Origin: Euperipatoides rowelli
Taxonomy: Eukaryota; Onychophora; Udeonychophora; Euonychophora; Peripatopsidae
Reading direction: 5' to 3' (one strand)
Assembly (NCBI GenBank): GCA_003024985.2
Contig: PXIH01S0099462.1
Length of the DNA stretch: 10,528 nt
The notes beneath the pieces were generated by a model. It saw only the letters and a program-made list of their open reading frames with translations, had not been told where the DNA came from and did no database searches. Of the stretch, positions 1-8,033 are shown one piece after another. Position 1 is the stretch's first letter; each line of letters opens with the position of its first letter. A program made the position numbers and the translations under genes.

Positions 1-131
1 TCCCTATTCTTTTCAATATCTTTAACATTACTTTCATCATTATTAACCATAAAATTACTTAAACTAGAATTAGAATGGTCCCTAACAACCTCCTGTAGCT
101 CAGTCAACAAAAACTTGACTTTATCACAGTA
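1..131 (-). CDS. Partial polar open frame at left edge, unidentified
   Basis: Read on the minus strand, a frame opens after a stop at 132-134 and stays open for 43 codons to the window edge. It begins YCDKVKFLLTELQEVVRDH and continues with a polar stretch rich in Asn, Ser, Asp and Glu that includes VNNDESNVKDIEKN. That composition resembles the hydrophilic tail of the LINE ORF1 elsewhere in this window, but I see no domain or motif. The only Met is internal, so any true start would be at that Met or in another exon. It overlaps the tRNA-like boxes on the opposite strand, and at most one of the two readings needs to be real. It may also be a chance open frame. Confidence 0.2.
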
Positions 132-160
132 TTAAGATTCTGATCAAATCCTGTTAGTTA
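89..160 (+). repeat. tRNA-like region, possible head of a tRNA-derived SINE or a tRNA pseudogene
   Basis: TAGCTCAGTC at 96-105 matches the core of the RNA polymerase III A box (TRGCNNAGYNGG), although the usual following GG is AA here. GATCAAATC at 142-150 fits the B box GWTCRANNC. The distance from the T equivalent to tRNA position 8 to the G equivalent to position 53 is 46 bases, as in a tRNA. CTTGA at 113-117 could pair with TTAAG at 132-136 as an anticodon stem, but the loop would be far too long. The acceptor and T stems do not pair. A functional tRNA is therefore excluded. Decayed tRNA ancestry or a SINE head is plausible, but the 3' limit of any SINE cannot be seen. Confidence 0.35.
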
Positions 161-1056
161 TTAAAGAGATTTTTAACTAAATTTTTTGTCTCCTGTCAAA
201 TTGTGGGGAGTTGACTGGATCGACTTGTGACAGTTAGTGTACATGGGGTACTGTATTGAAGTTTTTTGTAATGTATAGTGGCACTGTAAGTATAACTAAT
301 TGTAGGAATTGGATGGCAATTTTTTTCCTTTTTTTCACAAACGAATTAAGTTTACCCTGTATAAAGTTAATCAAATTTCAATTTTTGTTTGGTTCAAGTT
401 TTATTTACCCTGAAAAGTTAAATTTCAAATTTTTTTAAAATTTTTTAAATTTTTGTAATTTTAAAGTTTAAAAATTTTCTAAATTTTTTTTAAATTGAAT
501 TTATGAAGTGTAATTTCTAGAATTTGATGATTGGGTACAATTGCTGAATTTAGAATCATCAACATTGTGGAAATTTCCTATTTCACCGTGTTTTACTCTC
601 AGTCCTTTCCTGTTTAAATTTAAAATTTTAATTTTTTTGTGTTTTTGGGATGACTCTGAGTGTGCTTGTTTTTCTTGCTTTCTCAAAACAAGATTGTGTC
701 TGCTATTGACATTTACCAATCAAACCCAGTTCTGAACCTGAGATTTTTCACCGGACACCTTTTCCAAATTTTTAATTTAACATTTTTATTTAATTTTTTT
801 ATTTTTTAAATTCAGATCTTGTACTTAATCTGCTTAATAATTTTTTTGTATGAAGTATGGTGGGAGTACTTTTGTTTCAACATTAACATTATTGATAATC
901 ATATTTTAATAAACTTGTATATTTATGGTAAAAAATTTACCATATTGTCACTATATTAATTCATAGAAGTTTTAATAAATTAATTTCTAAATAATATTAT
1001 TTATGTATAGTAGGTTAGTTTGTCTGGACACCCATAATGAGCTTAGTTTAGTAATA
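161..1056. other. A+T-rich non-coding stretch
   Basis: No gene is recognised. The open frames here are short, have no motifs and lie in homopolymer-rich sequence. Positions 421-500 are almost pure A and T runs, and 741-850 is similar. If the tRNA-like boxes at 96-150 are a SINE head, the SINE body would fall at the start of this stretch and the A/T block at 421-500 could be its tail, but nothing proves it. Confidence 0.6.
924..944. repeat. Perfect 9-bp inverted repeat with 3-base loop
   Basis: TATGGTAAA at 924-932 is the exact reverse complement of TTTACCATA at 936-944, separated by AAA. It lies in non-coding A+T-rich DNA. No transposon ends or gene sit beside it, so I assign no role. Confidence 0.5.
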
Positions 1057-1084
1057 CATATTTTTGTCTGCACATTTTTGTCTG
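1057..1084 (+). repeat. 14-bp tandem duplication
   Basis: CATATTTTTGTCTG at 1057-1070 is followed directly by CACATTTTTGTCTG at 1071-1084, with one mismatch. It lies just upstream of the zinc-knuckle frame and is probably a replication-slippage duplication. Confidence 0.7.
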
Positions 1085-1119
1085 ATCACGCCATTGTACT
1101 TTTATACATAAAATAAATT

Positions 1120-1547
1120 ATGGCAAGAAGCAATAAAGGTTTTGATCATTTTGAAAGAGATGGTCTTGTGAAGTTGGTAAAGGAGAAAGAGCAAAACTTT
1201 ATATGGGTTGCTAGTGTTGTTCACATCATGGGAGGTGAAGTGGATAAGGTGTGTAAAGCAATTGAAAAATTGAGTGTGGAAGTACATTCTGTGAAGGACA
1301 AACTAGAGAGAAAGTGTGCCAAGAATAGTAGTGTTCCCATGACATGAGGTGTGGAAAGAGATCAATTCCATCAAATTGGATATGTTCTCTGTGTGGTGTA
1401 TTAGGACATGAATTTAGATATTGTAACATGCGAGATCAGTTTAGTGAATCCTTGAGGAGAAATAAGGGCAGTGATAAAGAATATAACAATCATTGTCATG
1501 GGTGTAAGAGGTAATGTCATTCCAATAATTCATGTGACAAGATGTAG
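1120..1547 (+). pseudogene. Decayed frame with two CCHC zinc knuckles, retroelement Gag/ORF1-like
   Basis: The first segment, 1120-1347, starts at an ATG just after an in-frame stop (1114-1116) and encodes about 75 residues of charged, helix-prone sequence (for example GFDHFERDGLVKLVKEKEQN). The frame then shifts near 1335-1347. From 1344 the new frame reads MRCGKRSIPSNW and then CSLCGVLGHEFRYC (1383-1424), a canonical C-x2-C-x4-H-x4-C knuckle. A second set with identical spacing follows at 1494-1535, with Cys at 1494 and 1503, His at 1518 and Cys at 1533, but its x4 segment contains a TAA stop at 1512-1514. Paired CCHC knuckles behind a charged N-terminal region are typical of the nucleic-acid-binding Gag or ORF1 proteins of retroelements, which coat the element RNA. 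I cannot name the family. A cellular CCHC protein or a processed copy of one is the alternative. No reverse transcriptase follows, so this is an isolated remnant. Confidence 0.6.
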
Positions 1548-3155
1548 AATTTGTAAATGTCTGACATGCACATACTATAATTTTAAATTATTTTTTGATT
1601 AACATTTATTAATTTTTAATCTCTTGTGCAATGTTGTTCTTTTATTAGAAAATTTTATTGTCAAGGAGGGGTTTCGGTCTATCTTTGAGCATGGTGAACA
1701 TTGATTTTTGTTTTTTTTCTCAGTCAATTTTTTCCTTGGTTTTCTTCAGTGATTGCATGTACTGTGAATTGTCCGTTATGTATGGGGGCTGCCTGCCGCC
1801 CATTTGAAATGATTTAAAAGCCTTTTCCTCGTGCGTGATACTAGTTTTGTATCATAAACCCAATTTTTGTTGAACATCAGAATCTTTTAATTGTGTAACA
1901 TTTTTTCCCCTTTAAATGGCAATTTTACTCTGATTGTTGTTTGTATGTGTTTTTTTGGGCACCTTGTCTTTAAATGTGTTTAGGTGAATTAACTGAAATT
2001 TATGTGTTCACTGCAATTCCTTGATTGATGGGGGGTCTCACTCCACTCAAATTCTGTAATTTTTTTGACTTGCATATTATTGAGCAGCTGCACTTAATTG
2101 CAGGCTAAATTTTGTTTTTAGTAAAAGTGATCAAACCTTTCAATCAAAGTTTCTGTAGATAAAGTTTTTCATATCAAACCCGAGTAAAGGAGATAATTTC
2201 CATAAAATTGGTTATTGTGTATTATAGAAATCAATACTTGTTTTACTATTAATGAAATTTAAATAAATCTTCATCCTTATTTTTATTTCAAACCCTATTT
2301 TAATTTATAATTTTAATGCTGTTGACCCCCATTCAGCAGTGTTTCGATACTTCAAACTTTAAAAACCAATTTAAAAAGTTTTTGTTCTCTACAATGAGAT
2401 GATTTAATTTTTCCTTTTTCCATTAATACTTTTGCTTTTAAATTAATTTGGCCTCTGAAATTTTAATTGCAGTTGAAGTTGAATTGCAATTTTAATCTTG
2501 TTCTTTTAATTTCGTTAATACTTTAAATTGATCCTTTGATTGTATTTTCATCTATTTTTTAAATCAATTATTGCTGCCATAAGTAGGTCTCCACCTTTTA
2601 ACGAAGGGGTTGTAACGATTCTTTTATGGGTCAATGGTTTATTTTTATTTTCAATTTATTTGCTATGTCAAAGTTGTAATGTTACTTTTATTTCCATGAT
2701 TTTTTTAAGAGGGTTTCCCATTTTTTAGCTGTCTTCCCTCTTTCCACCTGCACTGTGCTCTTTCCCCCTATCATATCCGTATAACAGCACTTTAATTGAG
2801 TATGATGCGGGTGAAGCAGATCGAAGGTAGTTGTCAATGCGTTTCTCTCTTTTGATATTTAATTTAATTACATATAGGCCTATTTTTTTATTAATTTTTA
2901 TAATTGTTTTTGTGCATTGGTCTTAGAAATATAGTTTTAATTTGAAAGGTTTATTAAAGTGATCATTCTATATTATTTATAATTTACCGTTTTTTTAATT
3001 GTTTACTATGCCTTTCATTTTAAATATTTTATGATGCCATCAAAAGAACTATACAATATTTGTAAATATTTTGATAAATTAAAACTGTGAAATTAATCTC
3101 AAATTATTGACTTTTGTGTATGCAAATATTTCCTGAGTTATTGTCAAGAGTTTGG

Positions 3156-3183
3156 ATGCAACACTTTGAATGCAACACTTTGA
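3156..3183 (+). repeat. Perfect 14-bp tandem duplication
   Basis: ATGCAACACTTTGA at 3156-3169 is repeated exactly at 3170-3183. The absence of any mismatch suggests a recent slippage event. No gene is adjacent. Confidence 0.85.
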
Positions 3184-3545
3184 AATTCTCTTATATTTTG
3201 CATCACATGCTGTGAAGGACTGCTTACTAAAAATACTATTGTTAATTATCATATCATAGCAGCATCATTTCATTCCACAACTGCATAATGTGGTGACTTA
3301 TGGGAAATGAGCAAAGAAATCCACAGGTAGAAAACTAGAGTAGAAACACCAAAATCTCAACAAACTACTGCGAGTAGGCTATAATCATTAACTATTTTAG
3401 TTTTAGCCTGTGAGAAATTCTGAAGTACAAAATCAAAGGATAATCTGTGAAATTGTGTGGATTAACTGAATCTGTAAATTGCCTTACCATCTAGCCTTAT
3501 ATGAAAATGAATGCAACATGTAAAAAAGTATCGGGAGATAATAAT

Positions 3546-3592
3546 CTATCAAATATAGCTCTATCAAATAAAAGAGCTCTATCTATCAAATA
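3546..3592 (+). repeat. Three copies of CTATCAAATA
   Basis: CTATCAAATA occurs at 3546-3555, 3561-3570 and 3583-3592, with start-to-start spacings of 15 and 22 bases, forming a small irregular tandem cluster. No function is suggested. Confidence 0.7.
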
Positions 3593-5130
3593 AAATTATA
3601 TGAAGGAAGATAACATGACTAATAATCTAATGATCTAGTAATCCATCAAAGAAGACAATCATCATACTGAAGCTATAGATGACACCATGGTACAGTAAGT
3701 GGAAAAGCAGACTGAAGTTACTGAAAAAAGAATGTTTAGCTGTGAAAAAAAATGAAGTCAGAAATCTGAGGAAGATGACCAAAGAATTGTGCCTGGTCTG
3801 AGAAAATTTCAAACAAGAAAGTTTCCCTGTATGATATATTTTCAAACTTCTACCGTATTTTTCAGATCCGGATTACTGTTGATGCAGAAATCCAAAGTAG
3901 CCAGAATTTTTTCACCACTGTTTAAGAAGATGCTGAATTATCAAGAAAGTTTATGTTGTAAGTGCTGCCTGCGGTTTTTTTAATTCCATGATGTTCTTAT
4001 AAATTAAAAGTTTCCAAATCCCAACATCAAGTTGTGAGCTCACCATGGACAATTAACATTGCACTGTGAAGTAAAATTAATTTTAACAGCAATTTAATTA
4101 AATTTTAGTTAGCATATAAGTTGATCACGCAAATTTATTATGTTTTTTATTTATATAGTTTAAATGTTTAAGTAATTGAGATAAATTTAAATAATTATTC
4201 CGTCAACGTTCAAAATTAATCTTTGTATATTTAAAGTTGTCTCACTACGGTCTAATGGCCTTAATAAAATTTGATATGCATTGCTAAATCTTTTAATGGT
4301 GTGATCATTTATTTAATGAGTGCAGACTAGTGATAGTGTTAGGGATGTCCATACAATGAGTAGTTTAGTAGTTCTGATTTAATCTTTTAAAATGTTGATT
4401 CAATTCATTTTTATTTTACTATATGAATGTTATTTAGGCATGCGTGATAGGCTGCATTTAAAAAAATTGTAAATCCAATTATCGAGCGAGGTAATATTTC
4501 AACTATATTATATCTGTAGTCTCTAGTCATTTATCTGAATGTTTGTGTTTCAAATCAAGTGCAGGATGTTTTTTTATTTTTAGATGCTGTCAAGTCAAGT
4601 CAAGATATGAATATAACCTTTTACTCAGATTTAAGTCCATACATCTAATTGCATTAAATGTTAGAGTGATCCGAAAAATGATTGTACAACCCCAGTACAA
4701 TCTTATCACATCACAGAATAGGAAGTTTCAAATGACATAAAATAAATATTTAGGCCAATAAGTTAGCTTCCATTCTGTGCCCAACCTGGTGGGGTGCACT
4801 CCTATGTTGAGTGCCATCAATGGGTTTCGGTGTATCTGGATGACATAGCATAATACACAAGCATAATTAGATTTCACTATTAATGGCAATCATAGGCGAT
4901 AGAAATAACTTCAATAAAATTTCTTTTTACACGTATTATACTGAAACAATGTCTTTTTTCATAGTCTTAAGTATTTCAATATTTTGAAAGTAGGGTTAGT
5001 TTGACCATAATGGTGATTTCCTCAGGCACATGTGCTGTCTGTTGGGTTATGGCCAGACTACTGAAACACATCATTCTAGCTGTGATTCAGCAAAACAACA
5101 ATGGCAAGTTGAAAATCTTCTCCATTTACT

Positions 5131-5253
5131 TTCACCACTAGGTGGTGAACTGTTAACCTCATGTGAATTTTGCTCTGCATGTTAATTGCATGTTAATTGG
5201 GCTTTTCCAATTAAAAGCTCAATATGAGCTTAAATAAAACAAAACATGTTTTG
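5131..5253. repeat. Cluster of three perfect dyads upstream of the LINE ORF1
   Basis: Three perfect inverted repeats fall within 123 bases. TTCACCAC (5131-5138) pairs with GTGGTGAA (5142-5149) across a 3-base loop. AAGCTCA (5215-5221) pairs with TGAGCTT (5225-5231) across ATA. CAAAACATGTTTTG (5240-5253) is a 14-bp perfect palindrome. They lie 75-200 bases before the candidate ORF1 start codon at 5329, so they may belong to the 5' untranslated region of the retrotransposon, but the 5' end of the element is not marked by anything I can see. Confidence 0.5.
5177..5198 (+). repeat. Perfect 11-bp tandem duplication
   Basis: GCATGTTAATT at 5177-5187 is repeated exactly at 5188-5198, within the dyad cluster upstream of the LINE ORF1. 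Confidence 0.8.
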
Positions 5254-5328
5254 CTAGTTAATAGGTCTGCAGAAAATATGCCAAAAAAATAAAAACAAGT
5301 AGTGTGGAAGATTTTCTGGCATTTTTAA

Positions 5329-6250
5329 ATGGCAAAAAAAAATAGGTCATATAAGATAAGGAATTTGAATATTGGAGCCATAACTTGGCGGATATAGTGA
5401 ATGATAAAGTATGCATATTTACGGCAACTGATACAACACAACTTATTCATGTAAGCCTAGATAATATATTTAAACATTTAATTAAACTAGATTTATTATG
5501 TTTAATTTCACAGTTTGTCATTTTACCAAATAAAAAGTTCTTTTATATAAAGGTGCATGAGGCAGATAAAATGGAACTATTACATACAAAATTACAAACT
5601 ATTGATAACAAGAAGATATTATTTTTTTCAGCCAAAAGCAATGGAGGAAATTGTACATATAGTAATTGAAAATATCCTGCCAGACATAGCAAAGGAAGAG
5701 CTTCCGGAGTTTTTGGAAAGTACTATTGATATAAAAGAAATTATTCCAAAATTAGTTAATCTTCCCGAGAAAAAGGTTTTGGAAACTGCACCAGTATCTA
5801 TAACGGCAACTTTAAAAGAGAATAAAAAAATCAGTGACATACCATTAATATATATGCACAATAAGATTAAATTTTATCTTAAGGTGAAGGGACAAAGTTC
5901 AACATGCTATAAATGTTTAAAACAAGGGCATCTTGCAAAAGATTGTCAAATAAAGTATTGTACAATTTGTCAGAAAAACATGATGGAAGCACTGTTTGTT
6001 TACCCACATATGCATCAAAAGTAGTAGTAGACCAGAATTTTTTCACAAGGATATTGTGGAACAAGAAAATGAAATGAAAGCGAATATGGATTTAAAGGAA
6101 ACCACAACAAATGATGAAAGTCAGGCTCAAGCAAGAAATAAAGAATTTATAATTAGAGATAATGAAATACAAGACATTACAACAGATCAAAATCAGCAAG
6201 ATCAAGATGATCTGCTACAGGTGGCTCAGAGGAATCAACATATGATTTAA
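5329..6250 (+). pseudogene. LINE ORF1 (nucleic-acid-binding protein), frameshifted
   Basis: The product of this gene type binds the element RNA and accompanies it during retrotransposition. A plausible start is the ATG at 5329 (MAKKNRSYKIRNLN). Coding then moves between frames near 5385-5395, near the T7 run at 5622-5628, near the A5 run at about 5974, and again near 6025. The middle of the protein contains IENILPDIAKEELPEFLEST, followed by KGQSSTCYKCLKQGHLAKDC, a perfect C-x2-C-x4-H-x4-C zinc knuckle at about 5908-5946. A second Cys pair (YCTIC) follows at once, and in the next frame a His and a Cys (EKHDGSTVC) complete what was probably a second knuckle. The C-terminal part, to the stop at 6248-6250, is acidic and Gln/Asn-rich (TTDQNQQDQDDLLQ). 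Total length is about 300 codons, reasonable for a LINE ORF1. Each segment is free of nonsense codons, so all visible damage is by insertion or deletion. Confidence 0.8.
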
Positions 6251-6342
6251 TGGAATTGATACGTGTATATGATAATAATTAATGGTTAAGAAGAATGTTA
6301 ACGAATTGAATTGCAGTGATTGATAATTGTAAAGTATAGTGT

Positions 6343-6602
6343 ATGGATATAATATTTCAATCTCTAAACATAAGGGGATTGAATGCAATCAGTAAAATAT
6401 ATAGTCTGAGAAATGTTTTATTGAAGAGTTCTCTGTCAATAATGTGTATACAGGAAACACGACTAAGAATTATTACAAATCCAAAGGTTGAAAAAGTTCT
6501 TGAGTCACATTTTCATTTGTTTTTTTTGCCAATTCGGTCGCCTCATCTAGAGGTTTGATAATGATAATATCAAGGCAGCTTCCTATACAATTTTTTAAAT
6601 AG
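6343..6602 (+). pseudogene. LINE ORF2 fragment: N-terminal apurinic-type endonuclease
   Basis: The endonuclease domain of LINE ORF2 nicks the genomic target to prime reverse transcription. Starting at the ATG at 6343, the frame reads FQSLNIRGLN at residues 5-14 and IMCIQETRL at residues 33-41. The Asn of SLN and the Glu of QET correspond to conserved metal-binding residues of the exonuclease-endonuclease-phosphatase fold. This frame stops at 6556-6558. The coding signal continues in another frame from about 6528 (SSRGLIMIISRQLPI, matching the conserved glycine-hydrophobic strand after the QET motif) to a stop at 6600-6602. The switch coincides with a T8 run at 6520-6527. About 85 residues remain of a protein that is normally around 1000. 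The rest of the endonuclease, the reverse transcriptase and the 3' end are missing. Confidence 0.8.
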
Positions 6603-6932
6603 TAATGGCAACTGATAGGTTTCAGATTGCAAAGTTTATATTTTTTTGTTTGAAGTTTGTTAAAAAAATAATGAAAATAGATCTAAGAAATTTTGAATGC
6701 AAATGTTTAAATAAAACATGAGATACTACAGTTTATACAACTGTACAAACATATTATGTTAGATTAGCTAGACTCTTTAAAAGTCACAGAAAAATCAGAC
6801 AAGGTGAATCTAACTCAAGTAGTCAAGAGTGTCCACTGTGCTACCCTTGATATAAACTTATGGAATATTAACAATATGTAAATAATTGGCTAACTTATTA
6901 GTCTGAAATTTTAAAATTAGTTAATTTATGAA
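6603..6932. other. A+T-rich stretch after the LINE fragment
   Basis: No continuation of the LINE ORF2 is readable in any frame. The only structure seen is a 7-bp inverted repeat, TACAGTT (6727-6733) and AACTGTA (6739-6745) with a 5-base loop. This is either unrelated genomic DNA or LINE sequence too decayed to read. Confidence 0.5.
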
Positions 6933-6962
6933 TCTATATTATATACATATAAAATCCTTGTG
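6933..6962 (+). mobile_element. Candidate Helitron-like 5' terminus
   Basis: The sequence TCTATATTATATACATATAA begins at 6933 and is preceded by A. Many Helitrons start with TC followed by a TATATA-rich stretch and insert between A and T. The tandem repeat block beginning at about 6999 would be its interior. I find no convincing 3' end (a stem-loop about 10 bases before CTRR followed by T), and no Rep or helicase coding sequence, so it would be a non-autonomous copy at best. In A+T-rich DNA this match could be chance. Confidence 0.25.
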
Positions 6963-6998
6963 ATACGTGGCAGAATGGAAGTGACGTCATTAGTATTA

Positions 6999-7405
6999 GT
7001 TTTAACTTTTANAATTTGNAAATAAGATTTTTTCATCTTTAAACCAATGGGGAAGGGGGCAAATATCTGGTGGATGGGAAAAACATGTGGGTGGAAAATA
7101 ATTTTGATGGTTTAGGTTTTATAATTCTAAATAAGGTTTTTTTTTTAAACACATGTGGGAAAGGGGAGAAAATGGGTTTACGTAATAAGGTTTGGTTTTA
7201 ACTTTTAGAATTTGCAAATAAGATTTTTTTCATTTTTAAACCAACGGGGGAAGTAAGAGGAGCAGTGGTAGGGAGGAAAAACAGAGTGATTAAATGGGTG
7301 GATGGAGGAGGGAAATGAATTTCCATTAATTTTGATAGTTTAGGTTTTAGAATTGGAAAATAAAATATTTTTATTTTTAAATAAACTGTGTAGGTTTGGG
7401 AAATC
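6999..7405 (+). repeat. Diverged tandem repeat, about 200-bp unit with internal half-repeats
   Basis: Two long units can be aligned by eye. ACTTTTANAATTTGNAAATA from 7005 recurs as ACTTTTAGAATTTGCAAATA from 7201 (period 196). AATTTTGATGGTTTAGG from 7100 recurs as AATTTTGATAGTTTAGG from 7328 (period 228). In both units a G-rich patch (GGTGGATGG) separates the halves. The halves also resemble each other (TTTTA, AATT, AAATAA, then a T run), so the block may be four diverged copies of a unit of about 100 bp. Two undetermined bases (7012 and 7019) fall in the first unit. The right end overlaps the tail of the minus-strand Gag-like frame. Confidence 0.65.
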
Positions 7406-7669
7406 CTTGCTTTGAACTAACTGAAAACATGGATTTGTTTTCAAGTCATTAAGGATTTTGTTGCTGAGCTTGGCTACAATGGCCAAACTAATCAATTCAT
7501 TAAAGTCTATATCTTCATTTTCTAGTACTAATTTTTTTTTTAAGGAAAAGTCTTTCAAATCAAAAATGAATTGTTCCACAAGCACAAAATTTAACTTAAC
7601 ATGTTTGCTGCGGAACGATTTTGCAGAACTCATCAAATATGCGGAATAGTTTTTTCTTATAAAATGCAT
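7340..7669 (-). pseudogene. Ty3/gypsy-type Gag fragment, capsid C-terminal part
   Basis: Gag capsid proteins of LTR retrotransposons assemble the particle that packages element RNA. This minus-strand frame of 109 codons contains LVEQFIFDLKDFSLKKKL at about residues 30-47, followed by LENEDIDFNELISLAIVAKL. That is the order expected in Ty3/gypsy Gag, where a segment of the form LRDxFVxGLxD is followed by a KLL-type turn and a helix ending in an Ala-rich stretch. The first 25 residues do not match clearly and may be flanking DNA. The fragment lies on the same strand as, and in the expected order with, the Gag piece at 8465-8799, so both probably come from one element interrupted by about 0.9 kb. 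A second independent copy is the alternative. No nucleocapsid knuckle, protease or polymerase follows. Confidence 0.5.
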
Positions 7670-7800
7670 TTAGATATTATGATAACTTTATATAAATACT
7701 TAATATTAATTATTATGAAATGTGGGGTAGTTTTTAGGCTGCGTCTCAGATCTGAGTCAGTCACACATTTATGCAAAATAATAAAACAAAAACTTCTATT

Positions 7801-8033
7801 TTTTATCAGGAATTATAATATATAAATAGAAATGATTTCCAACTAACAGTTTTTCTGTTATGATTTTTTTCTAAATGTCGCATTCATTACGCTCGAATTT
7901 ACTGTATGTAAAAATAATACATTATGTTAAATATTTCAAAATCTATAACAGATTTTATCAGGAATTTTAATATATAAAGAGAATTGATTTCCAACAAAAA
8001 TATTTTTTTTAATGATTTTTTTTTCTAAATGTT
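7801..8033 (+). repeat. Imperfect direct repeat, period 152 bp
   Basis: TTTTATCAGGAATT at 7801 recurs at 7953. The similarity continues through ATATATAAA and TGATTTCCAAC to a T run followed by CTAAATGT, giving copies at about 7801-7879 and 7953-8033. The 70-odd bases between the copies do not repeat clearly. The pair lies between the two Gag-like fragments and may be part of the DNA that separates them. Confidence 0.75.

Larger units (their letters stand above)
1548..5130. other. Long region with no recognisable gene
   Basis: About 3.6 kb of A+T-rich DNA in which no open frame on either strand shows a known motif or a coherent protein composition. Short frames at 2540-2728, 3627-3845 (minus), 3789-3983 and 4543-4740 look like chance. 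Locally less A+T-rich is 2727-2830. It has a pyrimidine-rich run (2729-2773) and a 33-codon open frame ending at 2830, which could be a small exon preceded by a splice acceptor, though I have no other support. Another less A+T-rich patch lies at about 4770-4860. Introns of a host gene, intergenic DNA or fully decayed repeats are all possible. Confidence 0.6.
5329..6602 (+). mobile_element. Non-LTR (LINE) retrotransposon, 5' half only
   Basis: ORF1 with a CCHC knuckle (5329-6250) and the start of an ORF2 endonuclease (6343-6602) lie in order on one strand, 92 bases apart, which is the usual two-frame LINE layout. The ORF1 pattern, in which a basic GQ-containing strand leads into C-x2-C-x4-H-x4-C, together with an apurinic-type endonuclease at the start of ORF2, recalls Tx1/L1-type elements. 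That clade call is tentative because the reverse transcriptase is missing. Everything after about 90 residues of ORF2 is absent. Target-site duplications and a poly-A tail cannot be identified, and the 5' end may lie somewhat upstream of 5329. Confidence 0.75.

Noticed and set aside
501-735. Overlapping open frames on both strands at 501-735
   Set aside because: Both are low in complexity, carry no motif and lie in homopolymer-rich DNA. Opposite-strand frames of similar length suggest chance.
1532-1580. Cys-rich reading CRICKCLTC in the frame next to the second zinc knuckle
   Set aside because: It is only a few codons in a different frame, has no established spacing pattern and is followed by a stop.
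2874-2883. ATAGGCCTAT palindrome, with GTAGGCCTAA also at 10451-10460
   Set aside because: Two short occurrences are not enough to call a repeat family or a binding site.
3627-3983. Frames at 3627-3845 (minus) and 3789-3983 (plus)
   Set aside because: They are short, Phe/Ser/Lys-rich translations of A/T-rich DNA with no motif, and the plus frame lacks an ATG start.
1028-4360. Similarity between 1028-1056 and 4346-4374 (both contain CCATA, ATGAG and TAGTTTAGTA)
   Set aside because: The match is about 28 bases with gaps and does not extend on either side. It is too weak in A+T-rich DNA to call a dispersed repeat.
4543-4740. 65-codon frame with several Cys residues
   Set aside because: The Cys spacing fits no known zinc-binding pattern and there is no coherent domain.
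6982-6989. TGACGTCA palindrome identical to the cAMP-response element consensus
   Set aside because: A single 8-base match with no promoter or gene downstream. It is probably just part of the repeat element.
7469-7491. Possible Helitron 3' end: TTGGC and GCCAA pairing just before CTAAT
   Set aside because: The stem is only 5 bp, is one base rather than about ten bases before CTAAT, and lies inside the minus-strand Gag-like frame.
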